A DNA stretch of 11,733 nucleotides, from NCBI GenBank assembly GCA_030152275.1, contig JASLHF010000121.1, positions 1-11,733 on the forward strand, given 5' to 3'. Every line of letters begins with the position of its first letter. Position 1 is the stretch's first letter. The notes beneath the pieces are model-generated. The model worked only from the letters and a program-made list of their open reading frames with translations. It ran no database searches and was not told the DNA's origin. The translations under genes were made by a program, and so were the position numbers. Positions 1 to 8,769 of this stretch are shown one piece after another. Source of the DNA: Acinetobacter sp. (GTDB lineage: Bacteria; Pseudomonadota; Gammaproteobacteria; Pseudomonadales; Moraxellaceae).

Positions 1-100
1 AACAATTTAAATGAAGCAAAAAATAAACCAAGTTCAGAAGTGTAACCAAACATTTGATTTGAAATTACACAATTTCAATCGATGTTCAATCATTCTACTT

Positions 101-1303
101 CTATGCATTATTTTTCTTTAACTTATTTTCATAAATGGTCATTCCGAGTGCCAATCCACATAAAATCACAAAGCCACTGGTCATCGGAACTAAAGTTCCA
201 TTATAAAGTTGTCCGATAATTGATGCGAGAATCAAAGATAGAATTGAAGATGATGCACCAATAATCGCAGATGCCATACCTGCAACATGCCCCATCGGTT
301 CCATCGCAATCGCATTCAAATTTCCGAATAATGTCCCGAATAATAAGAATAAAATGCAGGCATACACCATAAACATCCAAAATGTAATGGTGATTCCCAA
401 TAACTGTATGATCAAGAAAATAACGGAAAACGCTGTTAGCCCAAGAAAACCATAAATACAAATTGGACGCATGCCAAACTTCATTACAATTTTCGAGTTG
501 GTATATGAGGCAATGCCCATCACCCCTGCCAAGACTGCAAAATAAGCACTGAATTCTGCACCTGACTTACCAAACTGATGCATAAATATTTGTTGCGATG
601 TACCAAGATAACCAATGAATCCGCCAAAGCAAAAGCCCGCACAAAGTAGATAGCTCATTGTGGTTTTATTACTTACTACTTCTTTAAAACCATCTTTAAA
701 TGCTTGAATACGCATTGGTAATCGATTTTCAGGGACTAAAGTTTCTTCTAGTCTTAATGCGACCCATGCGCCAACTGTTAATGCATAAAGCATATAAAGG
801 ACAAAAATATCACGCCAATCAAAGAAATGAATGATCAATTGTCCTAAGCTTGGCGCAATAGCAGGAGCAACCATAAACACCATCATGATCAATGACATGA
901 TTCGTGCCATTTGTGTACCACTGTATTTATCCCGAACAATTGAAATACATGCGACATAAGGTCCAGAAACACCAACACCTTGTATAAATCGTCCTACTAA
1001 AAACCATTCAAAACTTTGTGTGTAAAAGCACAATACGCTTCCAAGAAAATAAATGATAATGCCTGTAAATAGAATCTTCTTTCTACCTACAGCATCGGAT
1101 AAGGGACCTGCAATGAGTTGCCCGATGGTCATTCCTGAAAAAATACTAATAATCACCCACTGCGCTTGATTATTATTTTGTAATTGGAAAACTTTTGCTA
1201 TTTCTCCAAGTGCAGGCAGAACCGCATCTATGGAAAATGAAACAATCGACATAAGCAATGCCATGAGCAGTGCAAACTCTCGGAAATGGATTTTGGATTT
1301 CAT
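101..1303 (-). CDS. MFS multidrug efflux transporter, Bcr/CflA family
   Basis: Predicted inner-membrane drug:proton antiporter of about 400 residues, the usual 12-helix size for the Bcr/CflA branch of the major facilitator superfamily. The sequence is a succession of hydrophobic segments. An MFS motif A, GPLSDAVGRKK, lies near residues 66-76 between helices 2 and 3. A motif-C-like GVSGP follows the RFIQG stretch in the helix 4-5 area. The early SFSIDAVLPALGEIA segment is typical of this family. The start is ambiguous: the frame extends four codons upstream to a TTG at 1315, but the ATG at 1303 is the more ordinary choice. Neither has a good Shine-Dalgarno sequence. The gene is followed by no convincing terminator in 1-100. 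The substrate cannot be told from sequence; bicyclomycin, chloramphenicol or sulfonamide-type compounds are known for relatives. Family call is firm, substrate unknown. Confidence 0.9.
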   Translation of the reverse strand: MKSKIHFREFALLMALLMSIVSFSIDAVLPALGEIAKVFQLQNNNQAQWVIISIFSGMTIGQLIAGPLSDAVGRKKILFTGIIIYFLGSVLCFYTQSFEWFLVGRFIQGVGVSGPYVACISIVRDKYSGTQMARIMSLIMMVFMVAPAIAPSLGQLIIHFFDWRDIFVLYMLYALTVGAWVALRLEETLVPENRLPMRIQAFKDGFKEVVSNKTTMSYLLCAGFCFGGFIGYLGTSQQIFMHQFGKSGAEFSAYFAVLAGVMGIASYTNSKIVMKFGMRPICIYGFLGLTAFSVIFLIIQLLGITITFWMFMVYACILFLLFGTLFGNLNAIAMEPMGHVAGMASAIIGASSSILSLILASIIGQLYNGTLVPMTSGFVILCGLALGMTIYENKLKKNNA

Positions 1304-1455
1304 TTTTATTTTCAACGAATTTTTAAATATTTGTGTTTATACCCTTTTTATCACTATTTTATATGCTGTTTTTGTACTAATTTTGGAAACGAAAACTTTT
1401 TTCTACATGGCTTTATCATTATTTAAACCAGATTTAACCCAACATTTCTAAGCTT

Positions 1456-1878
1456 TCATTGATCAGTACATACCTGATCCCCTTGCGAACTGTGATCTTT
1501 TTTTAAGATCACAATTTCTTGTTTATTGATTTTATTTCGCTCCAATTCAATTATTTTTGCTTTTTCATAACCCTTCTTTGAAATGCATAAAGACCATCTG
1601 TAATATTCGACACCATGCAAAAATAATGTTTCAACTTTCATTTCTCGATATCGTTTGAACTTTACTTTGCCACTGTGATCTGTATCAAGTGACGTATACA
1701 TATCCATAAATCCAGGTCGTTTCGTAGTATGCATAACGACTCTGGCATCTTGTAAAGCTTGACCTTGTTCATCTACCACAATAACTTTCACAGGTGTCCG
1801 AATAGTTTTATATATGGGATAACACGCTTGTAATGTTCCACACATTAAAATTATAGGAAGAGCATGTATTGTTTTCAT
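1456..1878 (-). CDS. Small predicted lipoprotein with a carboxypeptidase-regulatory-like beta domain
   Basis: Encodes 140 residues. The N-terminus is a short signal peptide ending in a lipobox LQAC at residues 16-19, so Cys19 is the likely lipidated residue. The following residue is Tyr rather than Asp, which would favour outer-membrane sorting. Residues about 30-53 (VKVIVVDEQGQALQDARV) have the pattern of a transthyretin/carboxypeptidase-regulatory-like beta-sandwich: a beta strand, then a DxxGxxL turn, then a second strand. The C-terminal third is rich in Lys and Glu. An AAGGA ribosome-binding site sits at 1886-1890, seven bases before the ATG, which supports this start. The terminator at 1912-1937 separates it from purL, so it probably has its own promoter. 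I do not recognise a specific named family, and the function is unknown. It could be a surface or envelope accessory protein. Confidence 0.7.
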   Translation of the reverse strand: MKTIHALPIILMCGTLQACYPIYKTIRTPVKVIVVDEQGQALQDARVVMHTTKRPGFMDMYTSLDTDHSGKVKFKRYREMKVETLFLHGVEYYRWSLCISKKGYEKAKIIELERNKINKQEIVILKKDHSSQGDQVCTDQ

Positions 1879-1911
1879 TTATCTATCCTTTTTCTTCGAT
1901 ATATTATGCAT

Positions 1912-1937
1912 AAAGAAGCCCCTTTCGGGGCTTCTTT
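1912..1937 (-). terminator. Intrinsic terminator of purL, possibly bidirectional
   Basis: A perfect 11-base-pair stem (AAAGAAGCCCC / GGGGCTTCTTT) with a four-base loop lies 24 bases beyond the purL stop codon. The stem is GC-rich near the loop and A/T-rich at its base, so on either strand the 3' arm ends in a short T stretch. Its position makes it the end of the purL transcript and a barrier before the downstream lipoprotein gene. Confidence 0.85.
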
Positions 1938-1960
1938 TATTCGGCATTGAAAATGATCAA

Positions 1961-4900
1961 TTAACCAATAAACTTACGTGCATTACGGAACATACGCAAC
2001 CATGCACCATCTTCAGTCCATTCTTCAGGTTTCCAAGAATGCTGAATCGCACGGAAGTTACGCTCAGGATGTGGCATCATAATCGTTGCACGACCATCTT
2101 TCGACGTCACACCAGAAATCGCTTCAGGCGAACCATTCGGGTTCATCGGATACTGCTGAGTTGCATTACCCTGACTGTCTACATAACGTAAGATCACTTG
2201 ATTACCTGCATTCAACGATGCAAAGTTTTCAGCAGTCGTATCAGCACGACCTTCACCATGTGCCACAGAGATTGGTAAAATCGAACCTTCCATACCTTCT
2301 AAAAGAATAGATGGAGATTTTTCGACTTTAACGTTCACAACACGTGCTTCAAACATTTCAGATGTATTGCGACGGAAACGAGGCCAGTTGTCTGCACCCG
2401 GAATCAGAGGAGCAAGCTGTGCAAGCATCTGACAACCATTACAGATACCAACAGAGAAGGTATTATCACGGTTAAAGAATTTTTCAAACTGATCACGCAA
2501 TTTTGGATTGAATAAGACAGATTTAGCCCAACCACCACCTGCGCCCAATACGTCACCGTAAGAGAAACCACCACACGCCACTAAGCCTTCAAAGTCGTCT
2601 AAATCAATACGACCAGAAAGTAAATCGCTCATGTGAACGTCGACAGTGTTGAAGCCAACTTTGTCGAATGCCGCAGCCATTTCCACATGACCGTTTACAC
2701 CTTGTTCACGTAAAATCATCATGTTTGGACGGCGTTCATTGATGTATGGCGCTTCTACAGGCTCATTCAAATCGAATGTAGGTAATGCAATAATACCTTT
2801 ATGGTTTTTATCAGCGATCAATGAATATTCAGAATCAGCGGTTTCAATGTTATCACGTAAGCGTTGAATCTGATGAGAAACTTCAGTCCAAGCCTGTTGT
2901 AATTCAGCACGTTCAAGCACTAAACCATTCACAGACAATTTGTCTGAATCATTCACTGTACCGACAACAGCAATCGCATCTTTCAAGCTTGAAGCAGCAA
3001 CTTCATCAGCCAATGTTGCCCAATCTGTTTTAGAAATCTGCAATACTGCACCAATTTCTTCTGCAAATAAGCTTTCAGTCGATTGATTTTCAAGTGCTAC
3101 ACCTAAGCGCGAAGCAAACATCATTTCTGCAACAGTTGCGAGTAAACCACCATCACCGATGTCATGGTACGCTTTGATCAAGCCACGGTTGTTCCAGTCT
3201 TGAACCAATGCAAAAAATGCTTTGAAATCATCAAAACTGTCAACGTCAGGTGTCACTGAACCGATTGCTTTATAAACCTGTGCAAGGATCGAACCACCTA
3301 GACGGAACTGACCTTTAGATAAGTCGATACGAACGAGTACTGAATCTTCATTTTTCAATTCAGGTGTTAATGTTTTACGTACATCTAAAACAGGTGCAAA
3401 TGCAGTAATCACGCCAGACATTGGTGAAGTCACAGATTTGTCTACGCCTTCGTCATTCCAAGTGGTACGCATTGACAATGAGTCTTTACCGACTGGAATT
3501 GCGATGCCGAGTGCAGGACACATTTCCATACCGATGGCTTTTACACCCTCGAATAATGCCTGATCTTCACCTTTTTGACCCGCTGCCGCCATCCAGTTTG
3601 CAGACAGTTTAATGTCACTGATCTGTTCAATGTTGGCACACATGATGTTTGAAATTGATTCAGCGACTGATAAACGAGCTGAAGCAGCAGGATTCAACAA
3701 TGCGACAGGTGGACGTTCACCCATTGCCATTGCTTCACCTGTATAGCCTTGTAAGCTTGTGGTTGTTACAGCAGCATCTGCCACTGGAACTTGCCAGCGA
3801 CCCACCATCTGATCACGTGCAACCATACCTGTGATTGAACGGTCACCAATGGTGATCAGGAATGATTTAGATGCAACAGTTGGATTTTTCAAGACACGGA
3901 AAATCGCATCTTTTAAATCAGTTACTTGTGCCGAAGTAAAATCATCGCCTTTACGTTCAATTGTTTCATATGAACGGCTCATGCGAGGTGTACCACCAAG
4001 CATCACCTGCATTGGCATATCCACCGCTTTGTTGTCGAACAATGGATCATTTACAGTCAACTGGCGTGCTTCTGTTGCTTCACCAAGAACAGCAAACGGG
4101 CAACGCTCACGTGCACAGATCGATTCAAATAATTCTAATGATTCAGGTTTGATCGCAAGGACGTAGCGTTCCTGCGCTTCGTTTGACCAGATTTCCATTG
4201 GTGACATGCCCGGCTCTAAGGATGGAATCTTACGAAGATCAAGGATTGCACCTAACTCGTGATCATTGACAAGTTCAGGCATTGCATTGGAAATACCGCC
4301 CGCACCAACATCATGCACAGATACGATTGGGTTGAAATCTTCCATACGCCAACAAGCATCAATCACTTCCTGACAACGGCGTTCCATTTCAGGGTTTTCA
4401 CGTTGTACAGAAGCAAAATCAAGGTTTTCACCCAATTTACCGCTGTCTACCGAAGATGCTGCACCGCCACCTAAACCGATAAGCATTGCAGGACCACCAA
4501 GTACGATCAGTAAGTCACCTGGTTGAATTGCATCTTTTTCGACATGGTCAGGACGGATGTTACCGTAACCACCTGCGATCATGATTGGTTTATGGAAACC
4601 TTTCACATCACCATTTACATTTTGTTCAAAGGTACGGAAGTAACCGTTTAATGCAGGACGACCAAATTCGTTGTTAAATGCTGCACCACCTAAAGGACCA
4701 TCAATCATGATCTGTAAAGGTGAAGCCATACGAGATGGTTTGCCGTAATTGTCTTCCCAAGGCTGTTCAAAGCCCGGGATGTTCAAGTTTGAAACGGTAA
4801 AGCCTGTTAAACCTGCTTTTGGTTTACCACCACGACCTGTTGCGCCTTCATCACGGATTTCACCGCCTGAACCTGTCGCAGCACCTGCAAATGGTGCAAT

Positions 4901-5797
4901 TGCTGTTGGATGGTTATGTGTTTCCACTTTCATCAGGATGTGAGCCGCTTGGCTCTTGTATTTATAAACGTGGTGACCAGTTGCTTCGTCTTTTTTCGGA
5001 TAGAAACGCTGTGTATCAAAGCCCACGATCACAGATGCGTTGTCTTTATAAGCTGATAATACGTCTGTTGGTGATTCTTTATACGTATTTTTAATCATTT
5101 GGAACAAGGATAATGGTTGAACTTCGCCATCAATTGTCCATTCAGAACCAAAGATTTTATGACGACAATGTTCAGAGTTTGCCTGAGCAAACATCATCAG
5201 TTCGATGTCATGTGGGTTACGACCCAGTTTATTGAATGCTGCAACTAAATAATCAATTTCTTCATCAGACAAAGCAAAACCAAACTCAGAATTGGCTTTC
5301 ACCAGTGCATCTTTGCCCTGACCTAAAATATCAATCGAATTTAAAGGTTTTGGTGCAGTTTCAGAGAATAATGCCGCAGCGTCATCAATCTGATTGAAAA
5401 CGCTTTCAGTCATACGGTCATGTAAAACCTGTTTAACTTCATCAGATACGTTAGAAATACCCTTTAAAGTAAACAAAACACCGCGTTCTAAGCGGTGTAC
5501 AGGCGTATTACAGTTGGCAAAAATATCAGTTGCCTTAGATGACCACGGCGAAATTGTACCGACACGAGGTGTCACTAAAATTTGGACTTCGTCACTTGCA
5601 GCTTTGCGAACTTCAAAAGATGTACCATCGTTTAAAAGCTGTAGTGCAGATTGCTGTTGTTGCTCGTTGAGCGCTTGGTCGAAAAGGTAAACCCATTGGC
5701 TTTCTATTGATTGAACAGAACTGATGGACGCAAGGCGTGTTAATAGTTGTGTTTGCTTAAAAGAAGAGTGTGCAGGTGCACCGGCAACGATAAACAT
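1961..5797 (-). CDS. purL: Phosphoribosylformylglycinamidine synthase (FGAM synthase), large single-chain type
   Basis: Catalyses the fourth step of de novo purine synthesis in the cytoplasm: ATP- and glutamine-dependent conversion of FGAR to FGAM. At 1278 residues it is the long proteobacterial form (E. coli about 1295). In order: a PurS-like N-terminal domain (about 1-150); a linker with ANSEHCRH at 206-213; two AIRS-type synthetase halves, the first with ETHNHPTAI at 292-300 and GGEIRDEGATGRG at 311-323; and a class I glutamine amidotransferase domain from about residue 1020. In the last, GICNGCQ supplies the nucleophile at about Cys1119, and HPE gives His1243 and Glu1245 to complete the triad. 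All key motifs are intact. The ATG at 5797 is preceded by GGAG at a slightly long 11-base spacing. A TAGAAT at 5863-5868 (minus strand) could be the -10, without a clear -35. It is monocistronic, ending at the hairpin at 1912-1937. Confidence 0.97.
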   Translation of the reverse strand: MFIVAGAPAHSSFKQTQLLTRLASISSVQSIESQWVYLFDQALNEQQQQSALQLLNDGTSFEVRKAASDEVQILVTPRVGTISPWSSKATDIFANCNTPVHRLERGVLFTLKGISNVSDEVKQVLHDRMTESVFNQIDDAAALFSETAPKPLNSIDILGQGKDALVKANSEFGFALSDEEIDYLVAAFNKLGRNPHDIELMMFAQANSEHCRHKIFGSEWTIDGEVQPLSLFQMIKNTYKESPTDVLSAYKDNASVIVGFDTQRFYPKKDEATGHHVYKYKSQAAHILMKVETHNHPTAIAPFAGAATGSGGEIRDEGATGRGGKPKAGLTGFTVSNLNIPGFEQPWEDNYGKPSRMASPLQIMIDGPLGGAAFNNEFGRPALNGYFRTFEQNVNGDVKGFHKPIMIAGGYGNIRPDHVEKDAIQPGDLLIVLGGPAMLIGLGGGAASSVDSGKLGENLDFASVQRENPEMERRCQEVIDACWRMEDFNPIVSVHDVGAGGISNAMPELVNDHELGAILDLRKIPSLEPGMSPMEIWSNEAQERYVLAIKPESLELFESICARERCPFAVLGEATEARQLTVNDPLFDNKAVDMPMQVMLGGTPRMSRSYETIERKGDDFTSAQVTDLKDAIFRVLKNPTVASKSFLITIGDRSITGMVARDQMVGRWQVPVADAAVTTTSLQGYTGEAMAMGERPPVALLNPAASARLSVAESISNIMCANIEQISDIKLSANWMAAAGQKGEDQALFEGVKAIGMEMCPALGIAIPVGKDSLSMRTTWNDEGVDKSVTSPMSGVITAFAPVLDVRKTLTPELKNEDSVLVRIDLSKGQFRLGGSILAQVYKAIGSVTPDVDSFDDFKAFFALVQDWNNRGLIKAYHDIGDGGLLATVAEMMFASRLGVALENQSTESLFAEEIGAVLQISKTDWATLADEVAASSLKDAIAVVGTVNDSDKLSVNGLVLERAELQQAWTEVSHQIQRLRDNIETADSEYSLIADKNHKGIIALPTFDLNEPVEAPYINERRPNMMILREQGVNGHVEMAAAFDKVGFNTVDVHMSDLLSGRIDLDDFEGLVACGGFSYGDVLGAGGGWAKSVLFNPKLRDQFEKFFNRDNTFSVGICNGCQMLAQLAPLIPGADNWPRFRRNTSEMFEARVVNVKVEKSPSILLEGMEGSILPISVAHGEGRADTTAENFASLNAGNQVILRYVDSQGNATQQYPMNPNGSPEAISGVTSKDGRATIMMPHPERNFRAIQHSWKPEEWTEDGAWLRMFRNARKFIG

Positions 5798-5957
5798 GCT
5801 GTTTTTGGCTCCACGGGCTGGTCTTTTGAACCAAGCCGCAATGTGACTTGAAGAGAGCGCATATTCTACTGTGAAATGCTCAAATCAGCTAGATGTGAAA
5901 TCAGGTTTATCCGCCAATATCCTATAAGAAATACTTAGAATTTCTTTATTTTCAGAT

Positions 5958-5999
5958 AAAAAAATTGAATGCTTCTTAAATATTATCTTGAATAAGCAT
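5958..5999 (-). terminator. Candidate weak terminator after the M28 peptidase gene
   Basis: On the minus strand, ATGCTT and AAGCAT arms (5994-5999 and 5969-5974) form an imperfect, AT-rich hairpin about 35 bases after the peptidase stop. It is followed a few bases later by a run of seven T (5958-5964). The stem has mismatches and is weak, so termination efficiency is uncertain. It lies upstream of purL and would keep peptidase transcription out of purL. Confidence 0.4.
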
Positions 6000-6033
6000 G
6001 TATCTAAATAATTCAAATCGGAAAGCTGGCCGT

Positions 6034-7062
6034 TTATTCCCTATCCAAAACGCCAAGCAAATGTATTACAGCATCCCCTGCAATTTGCAATGATTTAGGA
6101 TCAACACCGTCTAGGGTATCGCATGCTTTGTGATAACACGGCGCAAACTCCAGCTCGTCTCCTTTCATTTGCTCATTGAATAAAATAATTGATGCCACAG
6201 GCACTTTGCCTAAAAACGGCGCTGTATCGCTTGCAGTCAATGTTGAAACATCTTCTTTAATTTTTAAATTTTTAGATTTAAAAAATGCTTTGAGCTGATC
6301 TTCCAAAGCTTGATCACCTGCATGTGATGGCACTGAACGCAAACTATCGAGCAGAGGCTGATAATCATTTTTATCCATACCGCGCTCTTTGAGCATTTTT
6401 TCCAATTCATTCACAGAAGATTTATCAGCATCTGCAATTAAAATTTCAGGGTTTTTCGTACCTGCCATATCCACATTAATATACGCTTTAATGCCTTTGA
6501 GCTGTTCTGGCGTCAGTTTTTCTGCAAATGCTTGCGAACCGGCAATACCTTCTTCTTCTGAATCCCAAAAAGCTAAATACACGGTATGCTTCGGTTTTTC
6601 TTTCTGAGCCGCCAAACTGTGCATTAACTCTAGCACTAGCGCAACCCCACTCCCGTTATCATTGATGCCCGGCCCCATTTTCACTGAATCATAATGTGCG
6701 CCGACAATCACAGCACTGTCTTTAGACTGGCCTTGAATTTCCACAATAATGTTCTGCCCCACAGTTTTATTGCGGTTTTCAAAAGGAATCATCTGCACCT
6801 GCAAGCCTGACTTTTTCGCTTCATTTAAAATGTATTGAGCAGACGCTAAACCGCCTGGGGTTCCCACGGCACGGTTGCCTCCATGCTGCTGAGCGATCAG
6901 CTGCAGCGCCTGTAAATGCGCCATCATTTTACGGCTGTCTAACTGCAAGGGCTGTGCAGATACCTGCTGTACAGCTGGCACACTTTGATTTGACGCACAC
7001 CCAGACAGATATGCTGCTGAGGAAAGCGCCAACATGAAAACCGCACTGCCGATAAACTTCAT
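6034..7062 (-). CDS. M28-family zinc metallopeptidase, predicted lipoprotein
   Basis: Encodes 342 residues. A signal peptide with lipobox LSGC at 19-22 predicts lipidation at Cys22 and an envelope location. The following linker is rich in Gln, Val and Ala. The catalytic domain has the M28 co-catalytic zinc pattern in order: H123 (GAHYDS), D135 (GINDNGSG), the E169-E170 pair (SEEEG), D198 (VDMAG) and H311 (YHKACD). This matches the aminopeptidase layout of bacterial leucine and aminopeptidase Y/S relatives. All metal and catalytic positions are present, so it should be active. The substrate is unknown, but the family mostly removes N-terminal residues from peptides. The start ATG at 7062 has an AGG seven bases upstream, and a TATAAA lies a little further up. 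It is divergent from dgt and appears to be transcribed alone. Confidence 0.92.
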   Translation of the reverse strand: MKFIGSAVFMLALSSAAYLSGCASNQSVPAVQQVSAQPLQLDSRKMMAHLQALQLIAQQHGGNRAVGTPGGLASAQYILNEAKKSGLQVQMIPFENRNKTVGQNIIVEIQGQSKDSAVIVGAHYDSVKMGPGINDNGSGVALVLELMHSLAAQKEKPKHTVYLAFWDSEEEGIAGSQAFAEKLTPEQLKGIKAYINVDMAGTKNPEILIADADKSSVNELEKMLKERGMDKNDYQPLLDSLRSVPSHAGDQALEDQLKAFFKSKNLKIKEDVSTLTASDTAPFLGKVPVASIILFNEQMKGDELEFAPCYHKACDTLDGVDPKSLQIAGDAVIHLLGVLDRE

Positions 7063-7095
7063 ACACGCACCTAAATTTATATTTTCTGATTAATT

Positions 7096-7197
7096 TTAAG
7101 AATTTAAACGACAGCGGCCTGCTTCACCAGATAATTTAGGTAAGTGCAGCCACTCATTGCCGCTTCCAATGTTCAGCTTTGCGCTGCACTTGATCAT
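7096..7197 (-). CDS. Possible 33-residue small protein, or remnant, upstream of the M28 peptidase gene
   Basis: A short minus-strand frame begins with ATG at 7197 and ends 33 bases before the peptidase start, so the two could share a transcript. A GGCGG stretch precedes the ATG by about seven bases. The product is basic, with two Cys, and carries a run WLHLPKLSGEAG that reads like real protein. A second frame, open from about 7294 (TTG only) to 7154, overlaps its start by 44 bases and also looks protein-like (for example HCLGGKKDDQVQRKAEHW). The pair could be the two halves of one decayed gene. No family is recognised, and both could be chance readings of the structured intergenic DNA. Confidence 0.2.
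   Translation of the reverse strand: MIKCSAKLNIGSGNEWLHLPKLSGEAGRCRLNS
7142..7191. repeat. Nested inverted repeat between the M28 peptidase gene and dgt
   Basis: AAGTGCAGC at 7142-7150 is perfectly mirrored by GCTGCACTT at 7183-7191. Inside the 32-base loop is a second stem, CATTG/CAATG (7155-7159 and 7167-7171). On the plus strand, six T follow at 7199-7204. It could be a structured leader, a small RNA or an incidental feature of the small minus-strand frames it overlaps. Confidence 0.5.
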
Positions 7198-7319
7198 CTT
7201 TTTTGCCGCCCAAGCAATGCAGGTATTCTAGCTTAAAGTGACAGGATATGACGCCGAGCTCTAGTGCTTTTCCCGCAAATTTGGCATGATGCAAACAGCA
7301 AATAACTGAATAATGATAA

Positions 7320-8657
7320 ATGACTCAAATGCGTTGGCTTGAACTGCTCTCAACAGTTCGCATAGGCAGTAAAAAACAAAGTTCTGAACAAGCGCGAAGT
7401 CCTTTTCACAAAGACTATGACCGTATTATTTTTTCACAAAGCTTCCGCCAGCTAAACCGCAAAACTCAAGTGCATCCGCTGACACAGCATGATGGCATTC
7501 ATACCCGCCTCACCCATTCGCTTGAAGTGTCTTGTATTGGACGCTCGCTCGGCATGTTGGCCGCAGAAAAAATTAAAGATGAACTCCCTATGTGGATTTC
7601 CCCTGCCGATGTTGGCGCCATCATTCAAGCCGCGTGTCTAGCGCATGACATCGGCAACCCGCCTTTTGGACATGCCGGTGAATATGCCATTCGTGAATGG
7701 TTTGATGATGCCTCACATACAGACTTTCTCAAAGACCTCAGTGCCGAACAAGAAGCCGATGTACGCCAGTTTGAAGGCAATGCCCAAGGCCTGCGCCTGC
7801 TGACCAAGATTGACTACCACCCAAATGATGGCGGCATGCGCCTAACTTACGCAACCTTAGGAGCTTACTTAAAGTACCCATGGCTGTCAAAAACCATTGC
7901 ATCGCAAGGCAACACGCCTGCCAGCAAGCGTGCAAAATTCGGCTGCTATCAGTCTGAAAAAGAGATTTTGGCGCAAATTTCAGAACAGTTAGGCCTTATC
8001 CAACTCGGCAGCTATCACTATTGCCGTCATCCGCTTACTTATCTGCTCGAAGCGGCCGATGACATGTGCTATGCACTGATTGATCTGGAAGATGGCATTA
8101 TTTTAAACATGCTCAGCTATGAAGAAGTTGAACCAATTTTTCTGAATTTGATTGGCGACTACGGCATACCAGCCGAACTGACCATGAACACGACATGGCA
8201 GCAAAAAATCGCTGCGCTGCGCGGACGCGTCATGAAACGTTTGGTCGATGAAGTTACCACGGCTTTTGCCAAGCATCATTTCGAGATTTTAGCCGGGCAG
8301 CTGCAAGGCAGTCTGCTGGATTACTGTTCTGAAGATATCGCACGAGGCATCAACCTTGCGAAAAACTTAGCACGGGATAAAATTTTTGAGCACCCCCACA
8401 AAGCAGGATTGGAAATTATTGCACATCAAAGCCTGCAGAATATTCTGGATGCCTTTATTCCATTGACCACACCACACAAAACCCTGAGCTTTAAAGAACA
8501 GCGCCTCATGTCTATTTTGCAGCGTTCAGGCGCTCAATTTAGTGATGATCACTATGACAATATCATGCTGGTATTAGATATTATTTCTAAGTTTTCAGAC
8601 CATCAGGCCTATAATCTTGCTCAGGAATTACAAGGCAATAAAGTGGGTTTTTTTTAA
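7320..8657 (+). CDS. dgt: Deoxyguanosinetriphosphate triphosphohydrolase (dGTPase), HD domain
   Basis: Hydrolyses dGTP to deoxyguanosine and triphosphate, helping control the dNTP pool. At 445 residues it fits the long bacterial dGTPase group. The N-terminal block RSPFHKDYDRIIFS...RQLNRKTQV (about 26-51) is the family signature. The HD metal ligands are H66 (TRLTHSLEV), H109-D110 (LAHDIGNPPFGH) and an Asp in EAADDMCY (247/248). The QFEGNAQG segment near 150-157 is also conserved. The C-terminal helical part contains NLARDKIFEHPHKAGLE. All ligands are present. The ATG at 7320 follows a poor Shine-Dalgarno region, but nearby alternatives are out of frame, so this start is likely. The frame ends in a T-rich stretch, with ruvA 112 bases further on. 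It may be co-transcribed with ruvA, but I see no clear evidence either way. Confidence 0.95.
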   Translation: MTQMRWLELLSTVRIGSKKQSSEQARSPFHKDYDRIIFSQSFRQLNRKTQVHPLTQHDGIHTRLTHSLEVSCIGRSLGMLAAEKIKDELPMWISPADVGAIIQAACLAHDIGNPPFGHAGEYAIREWFDDASHTDFLKDLSAEQEADVRQFEGNAQGLRLLTKIDYHPNDGGMRLTYATLGAYLKYPWLSKTIASQGNTPASKRAKFGCYQSEKEILAQISEQLGLIQLGSYHYCRHPLTYLLEAADDMCYALIDLEDGIILNMLSYEEVEPIFLNLIGDYGIPAELTMNTTWQQKIAALRGRVMKRLVDEVTTAFAKHHFEILAGQLQGSLLDYCSEDIARGINLAKNLARDKIFEHPHKAGLEIIAHQSLQNILDAFIPLTTPHKTLSFKEQRLMSILQRSGAQFSDDHYDNIMLVLDIISKFSDHQAYNLAQELQGNKVGFF

Positions 8658-8716
8658 ACCTTAAAACCGCATGAAGACTGGTATTTCACTAAGCTTCACG
8701 CTAATCTCACAACACA

Positions 8717-8757
8717 TTGAAAATATGGGTTAATGCCCATTTATGAACTAATATAAA
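8717..8757 (+). promoter_or_regulatory. Candidate ruvA promoter region with a short palindrome
   Basis: A TTGAAA (8717-8722) resembles a -35 box. ATGGG/CCCAT (8725-8729 and 8736-8740) form a five-base-pair hairpin with a six-base loop just after it. A TATAAA (8752-8757) lies 12 bases before the ruvA ATG. The boxes do not have ideal spacing: TTGAAA to TATGAA is 19 bases, and to TATAAA is 29. The assignment is therefore tentative. The palindrome could be an operator. Confidence 0.25.
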
Positions 8758-8769
8758 GCGAAAAATGAA

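Noticed and set aside
40..70. Terminator after the MFS gene (GTGTAA/TTACAC)
   Set aside because: Only a six-pair AT-rich stem with a 19-base loop, and the T-rich stretch is too far away.
1230..1451. Plus-strand reading frame across the MFS gene start and the intergenic region
   Set aside because: It overlaps the N-terminal coding region of the transporter, has a low-complexity hydrophobic composition from AT-rich DNA, and no ribosome-binding site.
1491..1513. CRP/Vfr-like site TGTGA...TCACA
   Set aside because: The half-sites are 13 bases apart rather than the 6 needed, and the site lies inside the end of a coding region.
3831..4166. Plus-strand frame of 111 codons opposite purL
   Set aside because: It is the mirror of a strongly conserved enzyme gene with no recognisable domain; the other plus-strand frames within 2086-5690 are rejected for the same reason.
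7738..7935. Minus-strand frames opposite dgt
   Set aside because: Cys/Trp/Leu-rich composition without family features, fully inside a well-supported gene.
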